Positions 51,080 through 61,128 are shown, counted from the first letter of the stretch. The stretch: DNA of 64,000 nucleotides from Thermoleophilia bacterium (GCA_009694365.1 SHVE01000004.1:1-64000), one strand, 5' to 3'. The notes: generated by a model from the letters alone, not told the origin. A program made the numbers and translations.

Positions 51080-52614
51080 CCACCGAGATCGTGCGCCAGT
51101 TCGCGGCCGTCGCGGCCGCGGTGGGCCTTCTCCTCATGCTCCTGCCGACGGTGGCGACCGATGCACTGCACCTGCCCGACCGCCCGCGGCGGCTCGTCGG
51201 CCTCGGGGTGATCCTCGTTGCATGGGTGGTGATGGCGGCGACCCTTGCGCCGTCCGGTGTGACCGACCCCCTCTCCACCCCTATGGGCCTCATGGGCGGG
51301 ATCATCGGCGCAGTCGTGGTGATGGCGCTCGTCGTGGTCGCCGGACGCCTGCTCGCACCACGCCCGTGGGTGTGGTTCCTTCTCCTCGGCCTCACGCTGC
51401 CCGTACGGATCCCCATCTCCGTGGGTGGCGAGGATGCCAACCTGCTGCTGCCGCTCTACGTCGTCATTGTCACCGGAATCACGATGCTCTGGTGGATGGA
51501 GCGACGGGGCGCACGCGAGCGCCGGTGGCCCACCACACCGCTGGACCTGCCGCTGGGCGCATTCGTCGCGTTCACCCTGATCTCAGTCCTGTGGTCGTCC
51601 GACCCGTTCGAGGGAGCGATCAAGGCGACGTTCTTCTGGATTCCCTTCGTGCTCGCCTACCTCGTCATCGTGACCGCATGGCACCGGGGGCGAGCAGCGG
51701 CAACGCTCGCCATCACCACCATGGCCATGGCGGTACCCGTGGCGCTCCTCGCCGTCGCTCAATACCTGTCGCACGACGTGTTCTGGAACCATCGCCTCAT
51801 CCAAGCCAACGTCTACAGCCGCTTCTTCCGCGTCAACTCGATCTTCTACGACCCCAACATCTTGGGTCGCTATCTCGTCCTCGCGCTCATCATCGCGGTG
51901 GCCGTCGCGTGGACGACCCGGGCGCGTACGACGGTGCTCGTGACCTGCGGTGCCCTTGCCATCGTCTACTCGGCGGCTCTCGTCGTGACCTTCTCGCGCT
52001 CGAGCGCCCTCATGCTGATGGTGGGTCTGCTCATCCTCGCGCTCCACATGTTCGGTGCGCGGCGCACCCTCCTCGTGGGCCTAGGAATCGTGACTCTGGG
52101 GTCCGGCATCGCCATCGCAGGATCGAGTCAGGTTCGTAGTGCACTCACGTCGACCGCGCGCCTCGACAAGGTGAGCGAGGGACGCTTCGACCTCGTGAGC
52201 GGGGGCGTGGATCTGTTCCGCCAGCACCCCGTGGCGGGCGGGGGCCTCGGTTCGTTCGCCGCCGACTATTCGGCGTCACTCTCGACCCGCGACGTGCGAA
52301 CGACGAGAGTGCTCATCTCACACAACGCGCCGGTGACCGTTCTCACCGAGGAGGGCGTCATCGGTGGCGCCCTGTTCGCGTGGGTCACGGTGCTCGCACT
52401 GATCGTGGGGGTCCGCACAACGCGCGATCGGGGCAGTGGCAGTGGCGTGCCGGGAGTGGCCATGCTTGCGGGGCTGGTGGGCGTTTTCATGCACGCGCTC
52501 CTGTACTCCGCATTGTTCGAGGACCCGTATTCGTGGGTACTGGCAGCAGGACTCATGGCGCTCGCGGCGCGCACGGCGGGGAAGATGGCGTCGGTGTCGG
52601 AGACGGTGACATGA
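51076..52614 (+). CDS. O-antigen ligase/polymerase-like membrane protein (1)
   Basis: 512 residues, 10-12 hydrophobic helices. The large loop carries the Wzy_C-type features (RFDLVSGGVDLFRQHPVAGGGLGSFA, SHNAPVTVLTEEGVIG), with the conserved His in SHNAPV, as in WaaL/Wzy. It would join oligosaccharide units to each other or to an acceptor outside the membrane. ATGA overlap at both ends. A second, unlike member follows one gene later. Confidence 0.85.
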   Translation: MTTEIVRQFAAVAAAVGLLLMLLPTVATDALHLPDRPRRLVGLGVILVAWVVMAATLAPSGVTDPLSTPMGLMGGIIGAVVVMALVVVAGRLLAPRPWVWFLLLGLTLPVRIPISVGGEDANLLLPLYVVIVTGITMLWWMERRGARERRWPTTPLDLPLGAFVAFTLISVLWSSDPFEGAIKATFFWIPFVLAYLVIVTAWHRGRAAATLAITTMAMAVPVALLAVAQYLSHDVFWNHRLIQANVYSRFFRVNSIFYDPNILGRYLVLALIIAVAVAWTTRARTTVLVTCGALAIVYSAALVVTFSRSSALMLMVGLLILALHMFGARRTLLVGLGIVTLGSGIAIAGSSQVRSALTSTARLDKVSEGRFDLVSGGVDLFRQHPVAGGGLGSFAADYSASLSTRDVRTTRVLISHNAPVTVLTEEGVIGGALFAWVTVLALIVGVRTTRDRGSGSGVPGVAMLAGLVGVFMHALLYSALFEDPYSWVLAAGLMALAARTAGKMASVSETVT

Positions 52615-53684
52615 CCCTTCGCATCATGTGCCTGTCCAATATGTACCCCAGCCCGGAGAGCGCGGACTATGGGGCGTTCGTGGAGCGCATGTGCGACGCA
52701 CTGGAGGAGCACGATGCGCACGTGGACCGGGTGGTCATCACCCGTCGGGCGTCGGGGGCGGTGCGAACGCCCGCGAAGTACACGCAGCTCGCGGGTCATG
52801 CCATCCACGCCGCGCGGCACGTGGACGTTATCTGGGCGCATTACCTCTTCCCCACGGGCCTGATCGCCGCCATCGCCGGGCGGGCCACACGCACGCCCTG
52901 GGTCGTCACGGCCCACGGGGGGGATGTGGCGAACCTGCGCCACCGTTCCGTACGACGCCTCAGCACGCCGGGTGTACAGGGTGCCGCGCGGGTCATCTGC
53001 GTAAGTCAGTGGCTTGCCGACCGCATGGCCGATGAGGGGCTTGCTCCCCGCGACCCGGCCATCGTGAGCATGGGCATGGATGACCGGCGCTTCCAAATCG
53101 GCGACCGGGGAGCAGCGCGGGCGCGCCTCGGCATTCCTGCCGATGTCCCGCTCATCCTGGCCGTGGGTGGCCTCACCGATCGCAAGAACCCCCTCGCGCT
53201 CGTGCGCGCCCTCGCGACGCTACGACGAGGGGTCCTTCCGCATGTGCGCCTCGCCCTCGTGGGAGACGGTCCCGAGGCGGGGATTGTGGACGCCACCGCG
53301 CGGCACCTCGGTGTGTCCGATGCGCTTATCCGAACGGGCACCGTGATGAACATCGGTGTGACCGACTGGATGACGGCCTGCGACGTCTTCGCCCAGGTGA
53401 GTCGGAATGAACCCCTCGGCGTGGCCGCGCTCGAGGCCATGGCCAGCGGACGTCCAGTGGTCGGTACCGCAGTGGGCGGCCTCCGGGAGGTTGTGCCGGA
53501 CGGGGTGGCCGGGGTCATCGTGGACCCCACCGACGATTCGGCCATCGCCGCGGCGCTCGCCCGGATGATCGCCGCGGCGCCCGACGCCAACGCCTGCCGT
53601 GACGCCGCTCTTCGCCACTCGCTGTCCCACGAGACCGCCCGTGTGTTTCAGATCCTGTCCGTTGCCGCCGGAGGCCCAGCGTAA
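52611..53684 (+). CDS. GT4-family glycosyltransferase
   Basis: 357 residues. Two Rossmann domains: acceptor part LRIMCLSNMYPSPESADYGAF and VIWAHYLFPTGLIAA; donor part LILAVGGLTDRKNP, VGDGPEAGIVD and the EX7E stretch NEPLGVAALEAMASGRPVV. Retaining transferase acting at the inner face of the membrane; donor unknown. ATG 52611 overlaps the ligase stop (ATGA). Confidence 0.9.
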   Translation: MTLRIMCLSNMYPSPESADYGAFVERMCDALEEHDAHVDRVVITRRASGAVRTPAKYTQLAGHAIHAARHVDVIWAHYLFPTGLIAAIAGRATRTPWVVTAHGGDVANLRHRSVRRLSTPGVQGAARVICVSQWLADRMADEGLAPRDPAIVSMGMDDRRFQIGDRGAARARLGIPADVPLILAVGGLTDRKNPLALVRALATLRRGVLPHVRLALVGDGPEAGIVDATARHLGVSDALIRTGTVMNIGVTDWMTACDVFAQVSRNEPLGVAALEAMASGRPVVGTAVGGLREVVPDGVAGVIVDPTDDSAIAAALARMIAAAPDANACRDAALRHSLSHETARVFQILSVAAGGPA

Positions 53685-53707
53685 CGCGGGTGGGCGGGGT
53701 CGGCTGC

Positions 53708-53713
53708 TACCGT
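53708..53713 (+). promoter_or_regulatory. possible internal promoter before the second ligase
   Basis: TACCGT, 9 nt before ATG 53723, in the only real gap (38 nt) of this part of the operon. Confidence 0.35.
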
Positions 53714-53722
53714 GCCCCTCCG

Positions 53723-55180
53723 ATGTCGGCACCCGCCTCGATGTGGTCGCCCGGCGCGTCCGGGGGGCCCGGCATCCGCGCCGTGACCCTCGCTCTCGTC
53801 GTCGCCATATGCGCCGGCGCGCTCGCGGTCTACGCGCCGATCCCGGGCGTCGTCCTCGGCGTCGTCGCCATCGGTACCGTACTACTGAACGACCGTCCGC
53901 TTCCCGACCTCGGACGAGTGGGGGTCGGTGTGATGATGGTCGCGGCCATCATCGGCCCCAATCTCTTCGTTCCGGGTGCAGAGGAGATGTTCCTCTTCCG
54001 CGTTATCAGCGGCCTCATCGCGCTCGGGCTCGTGGTCTGGGTGGTGATGGGTCGGGGCGTTCCGGTGCCGGGTGGCCTCGGAATCCCTGTCGGCGTTGTC
54101 GCCGGGTGGTGGGGAATCGGGGCGGTGTCCATCCTCTGGGCCACATCGACCGCGGATGCGTTCCGCTGGACGCTGTTCCTCGTCATGATGACGGGCCTCA
54201 TGCTGGCCATCCCCGTCGCGGCGTCAAACCGGCGACGGCTCGCATGGTTCCTCGGAGCGCTCGGCATCGCGTTCGCCGTGGCCGTGGTGGTGGCGTTCGC
54301 CGAGATCACGACGGGCATTCGCCTCCCCACCTCCGCACTGGCCGAGCGGGTGGGCGCCTTCGCGGCCACATCGTTCTTCGGCAACCAGAACAACTTCGCC
54401 ACGTATCTCTCACTCACCCTCCCCTATCTCCTCGTGCTCCCCGTGGTGGTACGCGATCTACGGCTCCGCCTCCTGGGGGCCATCGGGGCAATCTGTGCGA
54501 TCGGCTTCATCCTCGTCTCGGGATCCAAGGCCAACCTCGTGGCCGTGGGAATCATCCTGCTGGGCCTCCTCGCGGTGCTCGCCACCGACCGCACGATGCG
54601 CCGGGGATTGACCCGTGGGCTCGTGCTCGTAAGCGTGGCGCTCCTTCTCATCATCCCGTCGCTTTTCGGCCGGGGAATCGTGCCGCTGCCCGACCAGGCC
54701 GTGACGAAACTCGACTTCGGAACACTCACCGCGCAGGTGGAATCGGGATCGGGGTCGGGAGCCGTGCGACGCACGCTGCTCGGCACGGGAATCGATCTCG
54801 TTATCGAGTCGCGTGGTGTCGGTGTGGGTGCCGGCAATGCCGAGGCGGCGGTGCGCGAGACGGCGGGGTACGAGGGTGTGGCCAACCTCCACAACTGGAC
54901 CTTGGAGGTGCTGGTCGATACCGGGATCGTCGGGTTCGTGCTCTACGCCGCGCTGTATGTGTTCATGCTCGTCGGGAACCTCCGTGTCGCCCGCCGCACG
55001 ACGGACCCCTGGCTCCGGTACATGGGGCTGGCCGGAGCGCTGGCGCTTCTCGGATTCCTGATGGGCGGCCTCGGTCCGTCCACCGCAATCCATTTCGCGC
55101 CGATGTGGATCACCTTCGGCCTCTGCCTCACCACCATCGTGATGGCTCGTCGCGCGGAGCCGAACGGACCGGTCCACTGA
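53723..55180 (+). CDS. O-antigen ligase/polymerase-like membrane protein (2)
   Basis: 485 residues, about 12 helices. Family features: SFFGNQNNFATYLSLTLPYL, a large periplasm-side loop, and VANLHNWTLEVLVDTGIVGF with the conserved histidine of Wzy_C. Distinct in sequence from the protein at 51076, so one could be polymerase and the other ligase. ATG follows a TACCGT box; an ATG 11 codons upstream is possible. Confidence 0.83.
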   Translation: MSAPASMWSPGASGGPGIRAVTLALVVAICAGALAVYAPIPGVVLGVVAIGTVLLNDRPLPDLGRVGVGVMMVAAIIGPNLFVPGAEEMFLFRVISGLIALGLVVWVVMGRGVPVPGGLGIPVGVVAGWWGIGAVSILWATSTADAFRWTLFLVMMTGLMLAIPVAASNRRRLAWFLGALGIAFAVAVVVAFAEITTGIRLPTSALAERVGAFAATSFFGNQNNFATYLSLTLPYLLVLPVVVRDLRLRLLGAIGAICAIGFILVSGSKANLVAVGIILLGLLAVLATDRTMRRGLTRGLVLVSVALLLIIPSLFGRGIVPLPDQAVTKLDFGTLTAQVESGSGSGAVRRTLLGTGIDLVIESRGVGVGAGNAEAAVRETAGYEGVANLHNWTLEVLVDTGIVGFVLYAALYVFMLVGNLRVARRTTDPWLRYMGLAGALALLGFLMGGLGPSTAIHFAPMWITFGLCLTTIVMARRAEPNGPVH

Positions 55181-55182
55181 GC

Positions 55183-56388
55183 GTGCGCGGCCTCAACATC
55201 CTCATGCTGAGCCACATGTACCCGAGCCCGGTCAACCCGACCGGGGGGATCTTCGTGCACGAGCAGGTGAAGGCCATCCGTGACCGCGGACACGCGGTGC
55301 GTGTGGTGTCGCCCAAGGGCTGGGTTCCCCCCGGCCTCGCGCGCTGGGCCGCCTACCGCGATGTCACACCCGAGGACCAGGTGGAGGGCGTTACCGTCCA
55401 CTACCCGCGCAAGATCACGCTGCCCAGAGGGCGCCTCGGACATCGCAATGCCGATGCCTTCCTGCTGGGCGTCCGACGGACGATCGAGCGCATCCATCGC
55501 GAGTGGCCCATCGACGTCATCCACGCACACATGATGGTGCCGGATGGATGGGCCGCCGCGCGAGTGGGCGGACGAATCGGCGTGCCCACGGTGGGCACCG
55601 CGCACCGGGCGGACGTGCTCGACATCCCCGCGCAGGGTGCGCGATCGAGGATGCAGGTCGCCGAGGCGATACGCAGTCTCGACGCCGTGGTCACCGTGAG
55701 CCGCGCGATCGGTGACGCGGCTAACTCCCTCGCCCGCCCGAAGCGCCCCATCACCGTGGTGCCCAACGGCGCGGACGCCGCCATCTTCATGCCACGGGAT
55801 CCGCGGGCGGCCCGTCGACACCTAGGGCTGCCTGAGGACGGGGCCATGATCTCGTTCGTTGGCAAGCTCGTGCCGCGCAAGGGCGTGAGTGACCTGATCG
55901 AGGCGATGGGCCTCCTCGCTCAACGGGGAGGTGTGGTGCCGCACCTCGTCATGGCCGGAATCGGTGAACTGCGCGTGGGCCTCGAAGCGCGCGCGAGCGC
56001 GCTGGGCGTGGCCGACCGCATCACCTACCTCGGCAAGGTCGCCCACGAGGACGTGGGCTGGGTCATGTCCGCCGGCGATGTGTTCGTATTGCCATCCCTC
56101 TCGGAGGGCCTCCCCACCGTGGTGTGCGAAGCGATGGCCTGTGGGCTGCCCGTGGTCGCGACGGCGGTGGATGGCACCCCCGAGATCGTGGATGACCCCC
56201 ACACGGGCCTGCTCGTGCCGCCGTGCGACCCGGAGGGCCTTGCGACGGCGTTGACCCGGATTCTGGACGACGACGGACTGCGTGCCACGATGAGCGCGGA
56301 GGCGCTGCGGCGATCGGCGACGACCTACACGTGGGCCGCCAACGCCCAGAGCATGGAGGCGATCTACTCCGCGGTGATCTGCTCGTGA
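55183..56388 (+). CDS. GT4-family glycosyltransferase
   Basis: 401 residues. NILMLSHMYPSPVNPTGGIFVHEQ, VIHAHMMVPDGWAAARV, TVVPNGADAAIF, ISFVGKLVPRKGVSDLIEA and the EX7E region LSEGLPTVVCEAMACGLPVV define a complete GT4 enzyme. GTG 55183 lies 2 nt after the ligase stop. Similar in layout to, but different from, the GT4 at 52611. Confidence 0.92.
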   Translation: MRGLNILMLSHMYPSPVNPTGGIFVHEQVKAIRDRGHAVRVVSPKGWVPPGLARWAAYRDVTPEDQVEGVTVHYPRKITLPRGRLGHRNADAFLLGVRRTIERIHREWPIDVIHAHMMVPDGWAAARVGGRIGVPTVGTAHRADVLDIPAQGARSRMQVAEAIRSLDAVVTVSRAIGDAANSLARPKRPITVVPNGADAAIFMPRDPRAARRHLGLPEDGAMISFVGKLVPRKGVSDLIEAMGLLAQRGGVVPHLVMAGIGELRVGLEARASALGVADRITYLGKVAHEDVGWVMSAGDVFVLPSLSEGLPTVVCEAMACGLPVVATAVDGTPEIVDDPHTGLLVPPCDPEGLATALTRILDDDGLRATMSAEALRRSATTYTWAANAQSMEAIYSAVICS

Positions 56389-57548
56389 CCGCCGGGAGCG
56401 ACCTCGTGGCCGTCGTGCTCCAAGCGTCCGGACCCAACGCGCTCGGCATCATCCGCTCACTCGCCGCGGTCGGTGTGCCGGTCATCGCCACCGATCACGA
56501 CCCCGGCGCTCTCGGCCTGAGGTCGCGACACGCGACGGCGGCGGTACTCAGGGACCCGGTGGACGAGCCCGCGGCGTTCCTCGACGACCTCGAGGGTCTC
56601 GGGCGTGCGATGGGTGGCCGTGGCGTTCTGTTCCCGACTCACGATGAGGCGATCGCGGTCATGGGTCCGCACGAGCACCGCTTGTCTCAGTGGTTTGAGA
56701 TGCCGTGGTCGCCGTGGACCCACCTCGCACCGTACCTTGACAAGGCGGGGCAGCACGCGGCGGCGCGGCGCATCGGTTTCCCCGTTCCCACCACCGTCGA
56801 ACCCGATGATGAGGCCGACGTGCGTGCGGCCGGCGCGGAGATGCGCTTTCCCGTCATCCTCAAGCCCCGCGTAGATGCCGTCGGGTTCAAGCGGGCGTTC
56901 TCCCGTCAGGTGCTGCCGGCCGAGAACCCCGACGAACTTCTCGCCCAGTGGGAGCGAGCGGCGCATCATCGCCCCCAGGTGTGCGAGGTCATCCCCGGCG
57001 GCGACGACGCGCTCTGGACCCTCGGGTCGTACCGTGACGCCGCCGGTACCCCACTCGCATCATTCACCGGACGCAAACTGCGCCAATGGCCCACCGGCTT
57101 CGGCACCGCGCGCGCGGCGGAGGCGTGGTGGGACCCGAGCCTCGCGGCCCGTGGACATGCGCTCCTCGATGAGATGGGCTTTCACGGCATCTCGCAGGTC
57201 GAGGTCAAACGTGATCCGCGCGACGGCCGCGATTACCTCATCGAGGTCAACCCCCGATCGTGGCTCTGGATCTCCCTGGCCACCGCGGTGGGAGTCAACA
57301 TCCCCGAAGCCGCCGTTCGCGATGCCGCGGGCAGTCCCCGCCAGTGGCCGGAGGGGCACCGCAGCGACGTCCGCTGGGTGCTGAGTGCCAAACACTTGGC
57401 GGCGAGCGTCGCCGAGGTGCGGCGCGGTGGCGCTCGGGCCGTAGCCCACACGCTGCGCCCACCGATCGTCGACGGTGTCGTCTCACTCACCGACCCGAAA
57501 CCGGGGATCAGCCAACTCCGGCGCATGATCCGGAGGCGGGCCTCGTGA
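56385..57548 (+). CDS. ATP-grasp enzyme (carboxylate-amine ligase-like) in EPS locus
   Basis: 387 residues. Rossmann-like N-terminus (VAVVLQASGPNALGIIRSLAA), then an ATP-grasp fold: FPVILKPRVDAVGFKRAFSR, CEVIPGGDDALWTLG and the Mg-binding QVEVKRDPRDGRDYLIEVNPRSW. These enzymes make acyl-phosphate intermediates and form amide or ester bonds; in polysaccharide loci they may attach amino acids or activate uronates. Substrate unknown. GTGA overlaps on both sides. Confidence 0.82.
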   Translation: MTAGSDLVAVVLQASGPNALGIIRSLAAVGVPVIATDHDPGALGLRSRHATAAVLRDPVDEPAAFLDDLEGLGRAMGGRGVLFPTHDEAIAVMGPHEHRLSQWFEMPWSPWTHLAPYLDKAGQHAAARRIGFPVPTTVEPDDEADVRAAGAEMRFPVILKPRVDAVGFKRAFSRQVLPAENPDELLAQWERAAHHRPQVCEVIPGGDDALWTLGSYRDAAGTPLASFTGRKLRQWPTGFGTARAAEAWWDPSLAARGHALLDEMGFHGISQVEVKRDPRDGRDYLIEVNPRSWLWISLATAVGVNIPEAAVRDAAGSPRQWPEGHRSDVRWVLSAKHLAASVAEVRRGGARAVAHTLRPPIVDGVVSLTDPKPGISQLRRMIRRRAS

Positions 57549-59890
57549 GCACGGTACGCATTCACATCGACGGGTCGTGCCGCCCCGCGTTCGTGCCGCG
57601 CGCACGGTGGGTGTGTGAGGTGCTGATGGACGGTCTGGGACTGACGCCGGAGTTCACCGAGGGCGACGGCGACATCGTGTACGCGCCCACGCGCCCGTCG
57701 GCGGGAATCTGGATCCCCATGCAGCACGATGCGCAGGAATGGTTTGAGGGACCGGGGGCTTTCCCCAGCGCTGCGGTCCACTACGCGACCGGGCTCACCC
57801 TCCTCTTCCCGCCGTGCGCTGCGGCCGAGTCCATTCCCGGTGACCTCGTGGCAAGTGCCTTCTATCTCTTGGCCCGATGGGATGAGTACCGCGTGGCCGA
57901 TCGCGATCGGTTCGGACGGCTGCCCTTCGCACGAAGTGCGTTCGGGGTCATCGAGGGTCTCGACATCGAGGATCCGGCCGTCGAGGGCTACCTCGCCACA
58001 CTGCGCCGGGCCCTCGCCCGTCCCGACCCCACCGCGTGGACCGTGTACTTGACCCACGACATCGATCGCATCCGTCGTCGTACCCCCAAGGGTCTTGCCC
58101 GGGCGGTTAAGCACAAGGGTCTGGGTGCGGTGCGCGACCTCACCGGTCACGACCCTTGGAACAACCTCCCCGACCTCCTTGAGACGACGTGGCGACGTGG
58201 GCTGCGCGCCACGGTGTTCCTCATCGGGCGTAACGCACACACGCGGGACGGCACGCCGCGGCGGACGTATGAGCGGCAGCGGCAGAGTCTGGCCGCCGCC
58301 GTCCATGCCGCGGGCGGGGAGGTGGCGCTGCACGCGGCGTTCGCGTCGTCGGAGAGCGGGGAGGCGCTTCGCGCCGAACTCGACGTGCTGCGACAAGAGG
58401 CTGGCGACGTGCGCGGCGTACGCTTCCACTACCTGCGATTCCGCTACCACGACACCCCGCTCCGGGTGGAGCGCGCCGGGCTCGGTTACGACGCCAGCCT
58501 AGGATTCAGCGAGCGACCTGGGTTCGCCGCTGGCTACGCGCGGCCGTTCCGTCCGTGGATCGTGGGTGAGGAGCGTGCGGCGAACATCGTCCTCGTGCCT
58601 CTGGCGGTGATGGACACCACCCTGCACGCACACCTCGGGCTGACGGCCGACGAGGCCCGGGAGAGGGCCCTCACGGTGCTCGACGTGGTGCGTCGCGTCG
58701 GGGGACGCGTGGCGCTGCTCTGGCACAACACATACCTGGCCGACGATCGAGCGCCGGGCTACGGGCGCCTGTGGGAGGAACTCCTCGACGAACTGCAGGC
58801 CCGTGGTGCGACCATGGGTCCGATCTCCCCGGATGCCCCCGCCCCGGGTGCTCGGCTCGACGGCCGTCGCGTGGTGCACATCACCAGCGTCCACCGTCCC
58901 CGCGACGTCCGCATCTTCCACAAAGAAGTTCAGGCGCTCGTGGCGGCCGGCGCCGAGGCGTCGGTTCTGGCCCTCGACACACCCGTCCGTCGTCGTCGTC
59001 GCGTTCGCGCCGGGTGGGATCTCATGCGCCGCGCGCGAACGATGAACGCCGACGTCTACCACGTGCATGACCCCGAGTTGCTGCCGGCGGCCATGTGGCT
59101 GCACCGGGTCACGGGTACGCCGGTGGTCTACGACGCCCACGAGTACCTGGGCGAGACGGTGCGCACCAAAGGGTGGATCCCCGGCCCGCTCCGGCGCCCG
59201 CTGGCTGCCGTGGCAGCGGCCGCCGAGCGCACCGCGGCTCGCCGTCTGAGCGGCGTGGTGACGGCGAACGAGGACCTGGCCGCGAGGTTCGCGGGAGCCG
59301 GCTGCACCGCCGTGAGCGTAACAAACAGTCCGTGGGCCGATGCCTTCGGCGAGGCCGCCGCGCCCGAGGACGGCCTCGTCGTGTACATCGGCGGCCTCGG
59401 CCCGCTCCGGGGTCTGCCCCTCATGCTCGAGGCCTTTCCGCGCGTCGGCGTCGTCGGTGCCCGCCTTCTCCTCGTCGGGCCCGGTGACCCCGGTGACCTG
59501 CCACCGAACGTGGAGCACATCGCAGCGGTGGACCACTCCGAGGTCCCCGGCCTTCTCGCACGGGCAGCCGTCGCGTGGATTCCCCTGAGACACCACGGCA
59601 ACTACGACCGCGCCGTGCCCACGAAGTTGGTGGAGGCCATGGCCATGGGCCGTCCCGTGGTCGCCAGCGATCTCACCCGGATGGCGGCGATCGTGCGCAC
59701 CGTCGGATGCGGCATCGTGGTACCCGCTGACGACGCGGACGCCCACGCGGAGGGCATCCGCACGCTGCTCCAGGACCCGGTGCGCGCGCGCGCGATGGGC
59801 GATGCGGGACGGCGCGCCTTTCTGGACGGCCTGACGTTCGAACGCGAGGCCGACGCACTCACGTCGTTCTACGCCGAGGTGCTCGGCTAA
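57545..59890 (+). CDS. fusion: polysaccharide-deacetylase-like domain + GT4 glycosyltransferase
   Basis: 781 residues. About 1-420 is a NodB-like carbohydrate esterase with its usual N-terminal domain (ASAFYLLARWDEYRVADRDR): metal-site VYLTHDIDRI, VALHAAFASSES, GVRFHYLRFRYHDTPLRV and GLGYDASLGFSERPGF. About 437-781 is a complete GT4 enzyme: HITSVHRPRDVRIFHKE, VYHVHDPELLPAAM, VVYDAHEYLGE and VPTKLVEAMAMGRPVVASDL. The two are often separate neighbours, so this is a fusion that couples deacetylation with sugar transfer. The start is set by GTGA overlap. Confidence 0.85.
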   Translation: MSTVRIHIDGSCRPAFVPRARWVCEVLMDGLGLTPEFTEGDGDIVYAPTRPSAGIWIPMQHDAQEWFEGPGAFPSAAVHYATGLTLLFPPCAAAESIPGDLVASAFYLLARWDEYRVADRDRFGRLPFARSAFGVIEGLDIEDPAVEGYLATLRRALARPDPTAWTVYLTHDIDRIRRRTPKGLARAVKHKGLGAVRDLTGHDPWNNLPDLLETTWRRGLRATVFLIGRNAHTRDGTPRRTYERQRQSLAAAVHAAGGEVALHAAFASSESGEALRAELDVLRQEAGDVRGVRFHYLRFRYHDTPLRVERAGLGYDASLGFSERPGFAAGYARPFRPWIVGEERAANIVLVPLAVMDTTLHAHLGLTADEARERALTVLDVVRRVGGRVALLWHNTYLADDRAPGYGRLWEELLDELQARGATMGPISPDAPAPGARLDGRRVVHITSVHRPRDVRIFHKEVQALVAAGAEASVLALDTPVRRRRRVRAGWDLMRRARTMNADVYHVHDPELLPAAMWLHRVTGTPVVYDAHEYLGETVRTKGWIPGPLRRPLAAVAAAAERTAARRLSGVVTANEDLAARFAGAGCTAVSVTNSPWADAFGEAAAPEDGLVVYIGGLGPLRGLPLMLEAFPRVGVVGARLLLVGPGDPGDLPPNVEHIAAVDHSEVPGLLARAAVAWIPLRHHGNYDRAVPTKLVEAMAMGRPVVASDLTRMAAIVRTVGCGIVVPADDADAHAEGIRTLLQDPVRARAMGDAGRRAFLDGLTFEREADALTSFYAEVLG

Positions 59891-61128
59891 TGGCCCGCGT
59901 GCTCTACGTATCGCAGTACTTCGTGAGTGCCGACCAGCCGGGTGGAGTACGCCACTGGCAACACGCCCGCGCTCTGGCACGCGCCGGTCACGACGTGACG
60001 GTGGTCACGTCATACGTGCAACACAAGGAGCGCGTCATCCCCGAGGAGTTCCGGGGGAAGCGCATCGTGCACACCCGGGAAGACGGCCTCGACGTCATAC
60101 GCACCTACTCCACGCCGGGCTACGGACGCGATCTCCGGTCACGCATGGCGAACTACGGGACGTTCGCCATGTGGTCCTTCCTCGCCGAAGCACGCCTACC
60201 ACGACCCGACGTGGTGGTGGCGTCATCCCCCTCGCTGCCCGCCGCCGCCGCGGCCGCCGCACTTGCACAGGCCCGGCGTAGCCGGTTCCTGCTGGAGATC
60301 CGCGATCTCTGGCCCGACTCGGCGATCGCCATGGGGCTCGTCGGCAACCGCGCGATCATCGCCGCTGCTCGGAAGCTCGAGCGGTACTGCTACCGGCGTG
60401 CCGACCACATCGTCGCACTCACGGGGGGCATCCGCGACAGCATCCTTTGCACGGGGATTTCTGCAGATCGGGTGAGCCTGATCACGAACGGAGTGGACCT
60501 CGACGTCGTCCCCGATCCCGACGTGCCCTCCGGGATGGACATCCCGGAGGGCACCTTCGTCGCCATGTACGTGGGGGCCCACGGCACGTACTCATCACTC
60601 GGAACCGTGCTCGAGGCGGCCCACCTCCTGCGCGACGACCCGGGGATTCGCATCGTGTTCGTGGGTGGTGGCGACCAGAAGCCCGCGCTTCTCGCGCAGG
60701 CGGCCGCGGGGGATCTCCCCAACGTGGTGTTCGTGGACCCCGTGCCCAAGCGCCAGGTACCCACCTACCTCGCGGCGGCGGACCTCTGCCTGCTGCCATA
60801 TCAGGACCGCGCGCTGTTCGCCGGGGCACTGCCGAACAAGGTGTTCGACTATTTGGCTGCCGCGCGTCCCATCCTGGCGGCGGCACCTCGTGGGGAGCTC
60901 ACGGACCTCGTGGACCGCACGGGCTGCGGCTGGGTAGTGCCGCCGGAGGACCCGGCGGCGATGGCGGTGGCGATTCGCGGTGCGGCGGACCACCGCGACG
61001 CCGCGCGCGCGCGCGGCGAGGCCGGACGCGCGTACGCCATCGCCGAATACGACCGCGCGGCGTTGGCCGCGCGCTTCGTGGCCATCGTCGACGAACTCGC
61101 GGCGGGTGGCGCAGGTCGACGACGATGA
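59890..61128 (+). CDS. GT4 glycosyltransferase, WbuB/WcaI-like
   Basis: 412 residues. RVLYVSQYFVSADQPGGVRHW and HARALARAGHDVTVVTSYV, PDVVVASSPSLPAAAAAAA, LLEIRDLWPDSAIAMG, and ALPNKVFDYLAAARPILAAA match WbuB/WcaI-type fucosaminyl or related transferases. ATG shares one base with the previous stop (TAATG); the next start overlaps it (ATGA). Confidence 0.9.
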   Translation: MARVLYVSQYFVSADQPGGVRHWQHARALARAGHDVTVVTSYVQHKERVIPEEFRGKRIVHTREDGLDVIRTYSTPGYGRDLRSRMANYGTFAMWSFLAEARLPRPDVVVASSPSLPAAAAAAALAQARRSRFLLEIRDLWPDSAIAMGLVGNRAIIAAARKLERYCYRRADHIVALTGGIRDSILCTGISADRVSLITNGVDLDVVPDPDVPSGMDIPEGTFVAMYVGAHGTYSSLGTVLEAAHLLRDDPGIRIVFVGGGDQKPALLAQAAAGDLPNVVFVDPVPKRQVPTYLAAADLCLLPYQDRALFAGALPNKVFDYLAAARPILAAAPRGELTDLVDRTGCGWVVPPEDPAAMAVAIRGAADHRDAARARGEAGRAYAIAEYDRAALAARFVAIVDELAAGGAGRRR

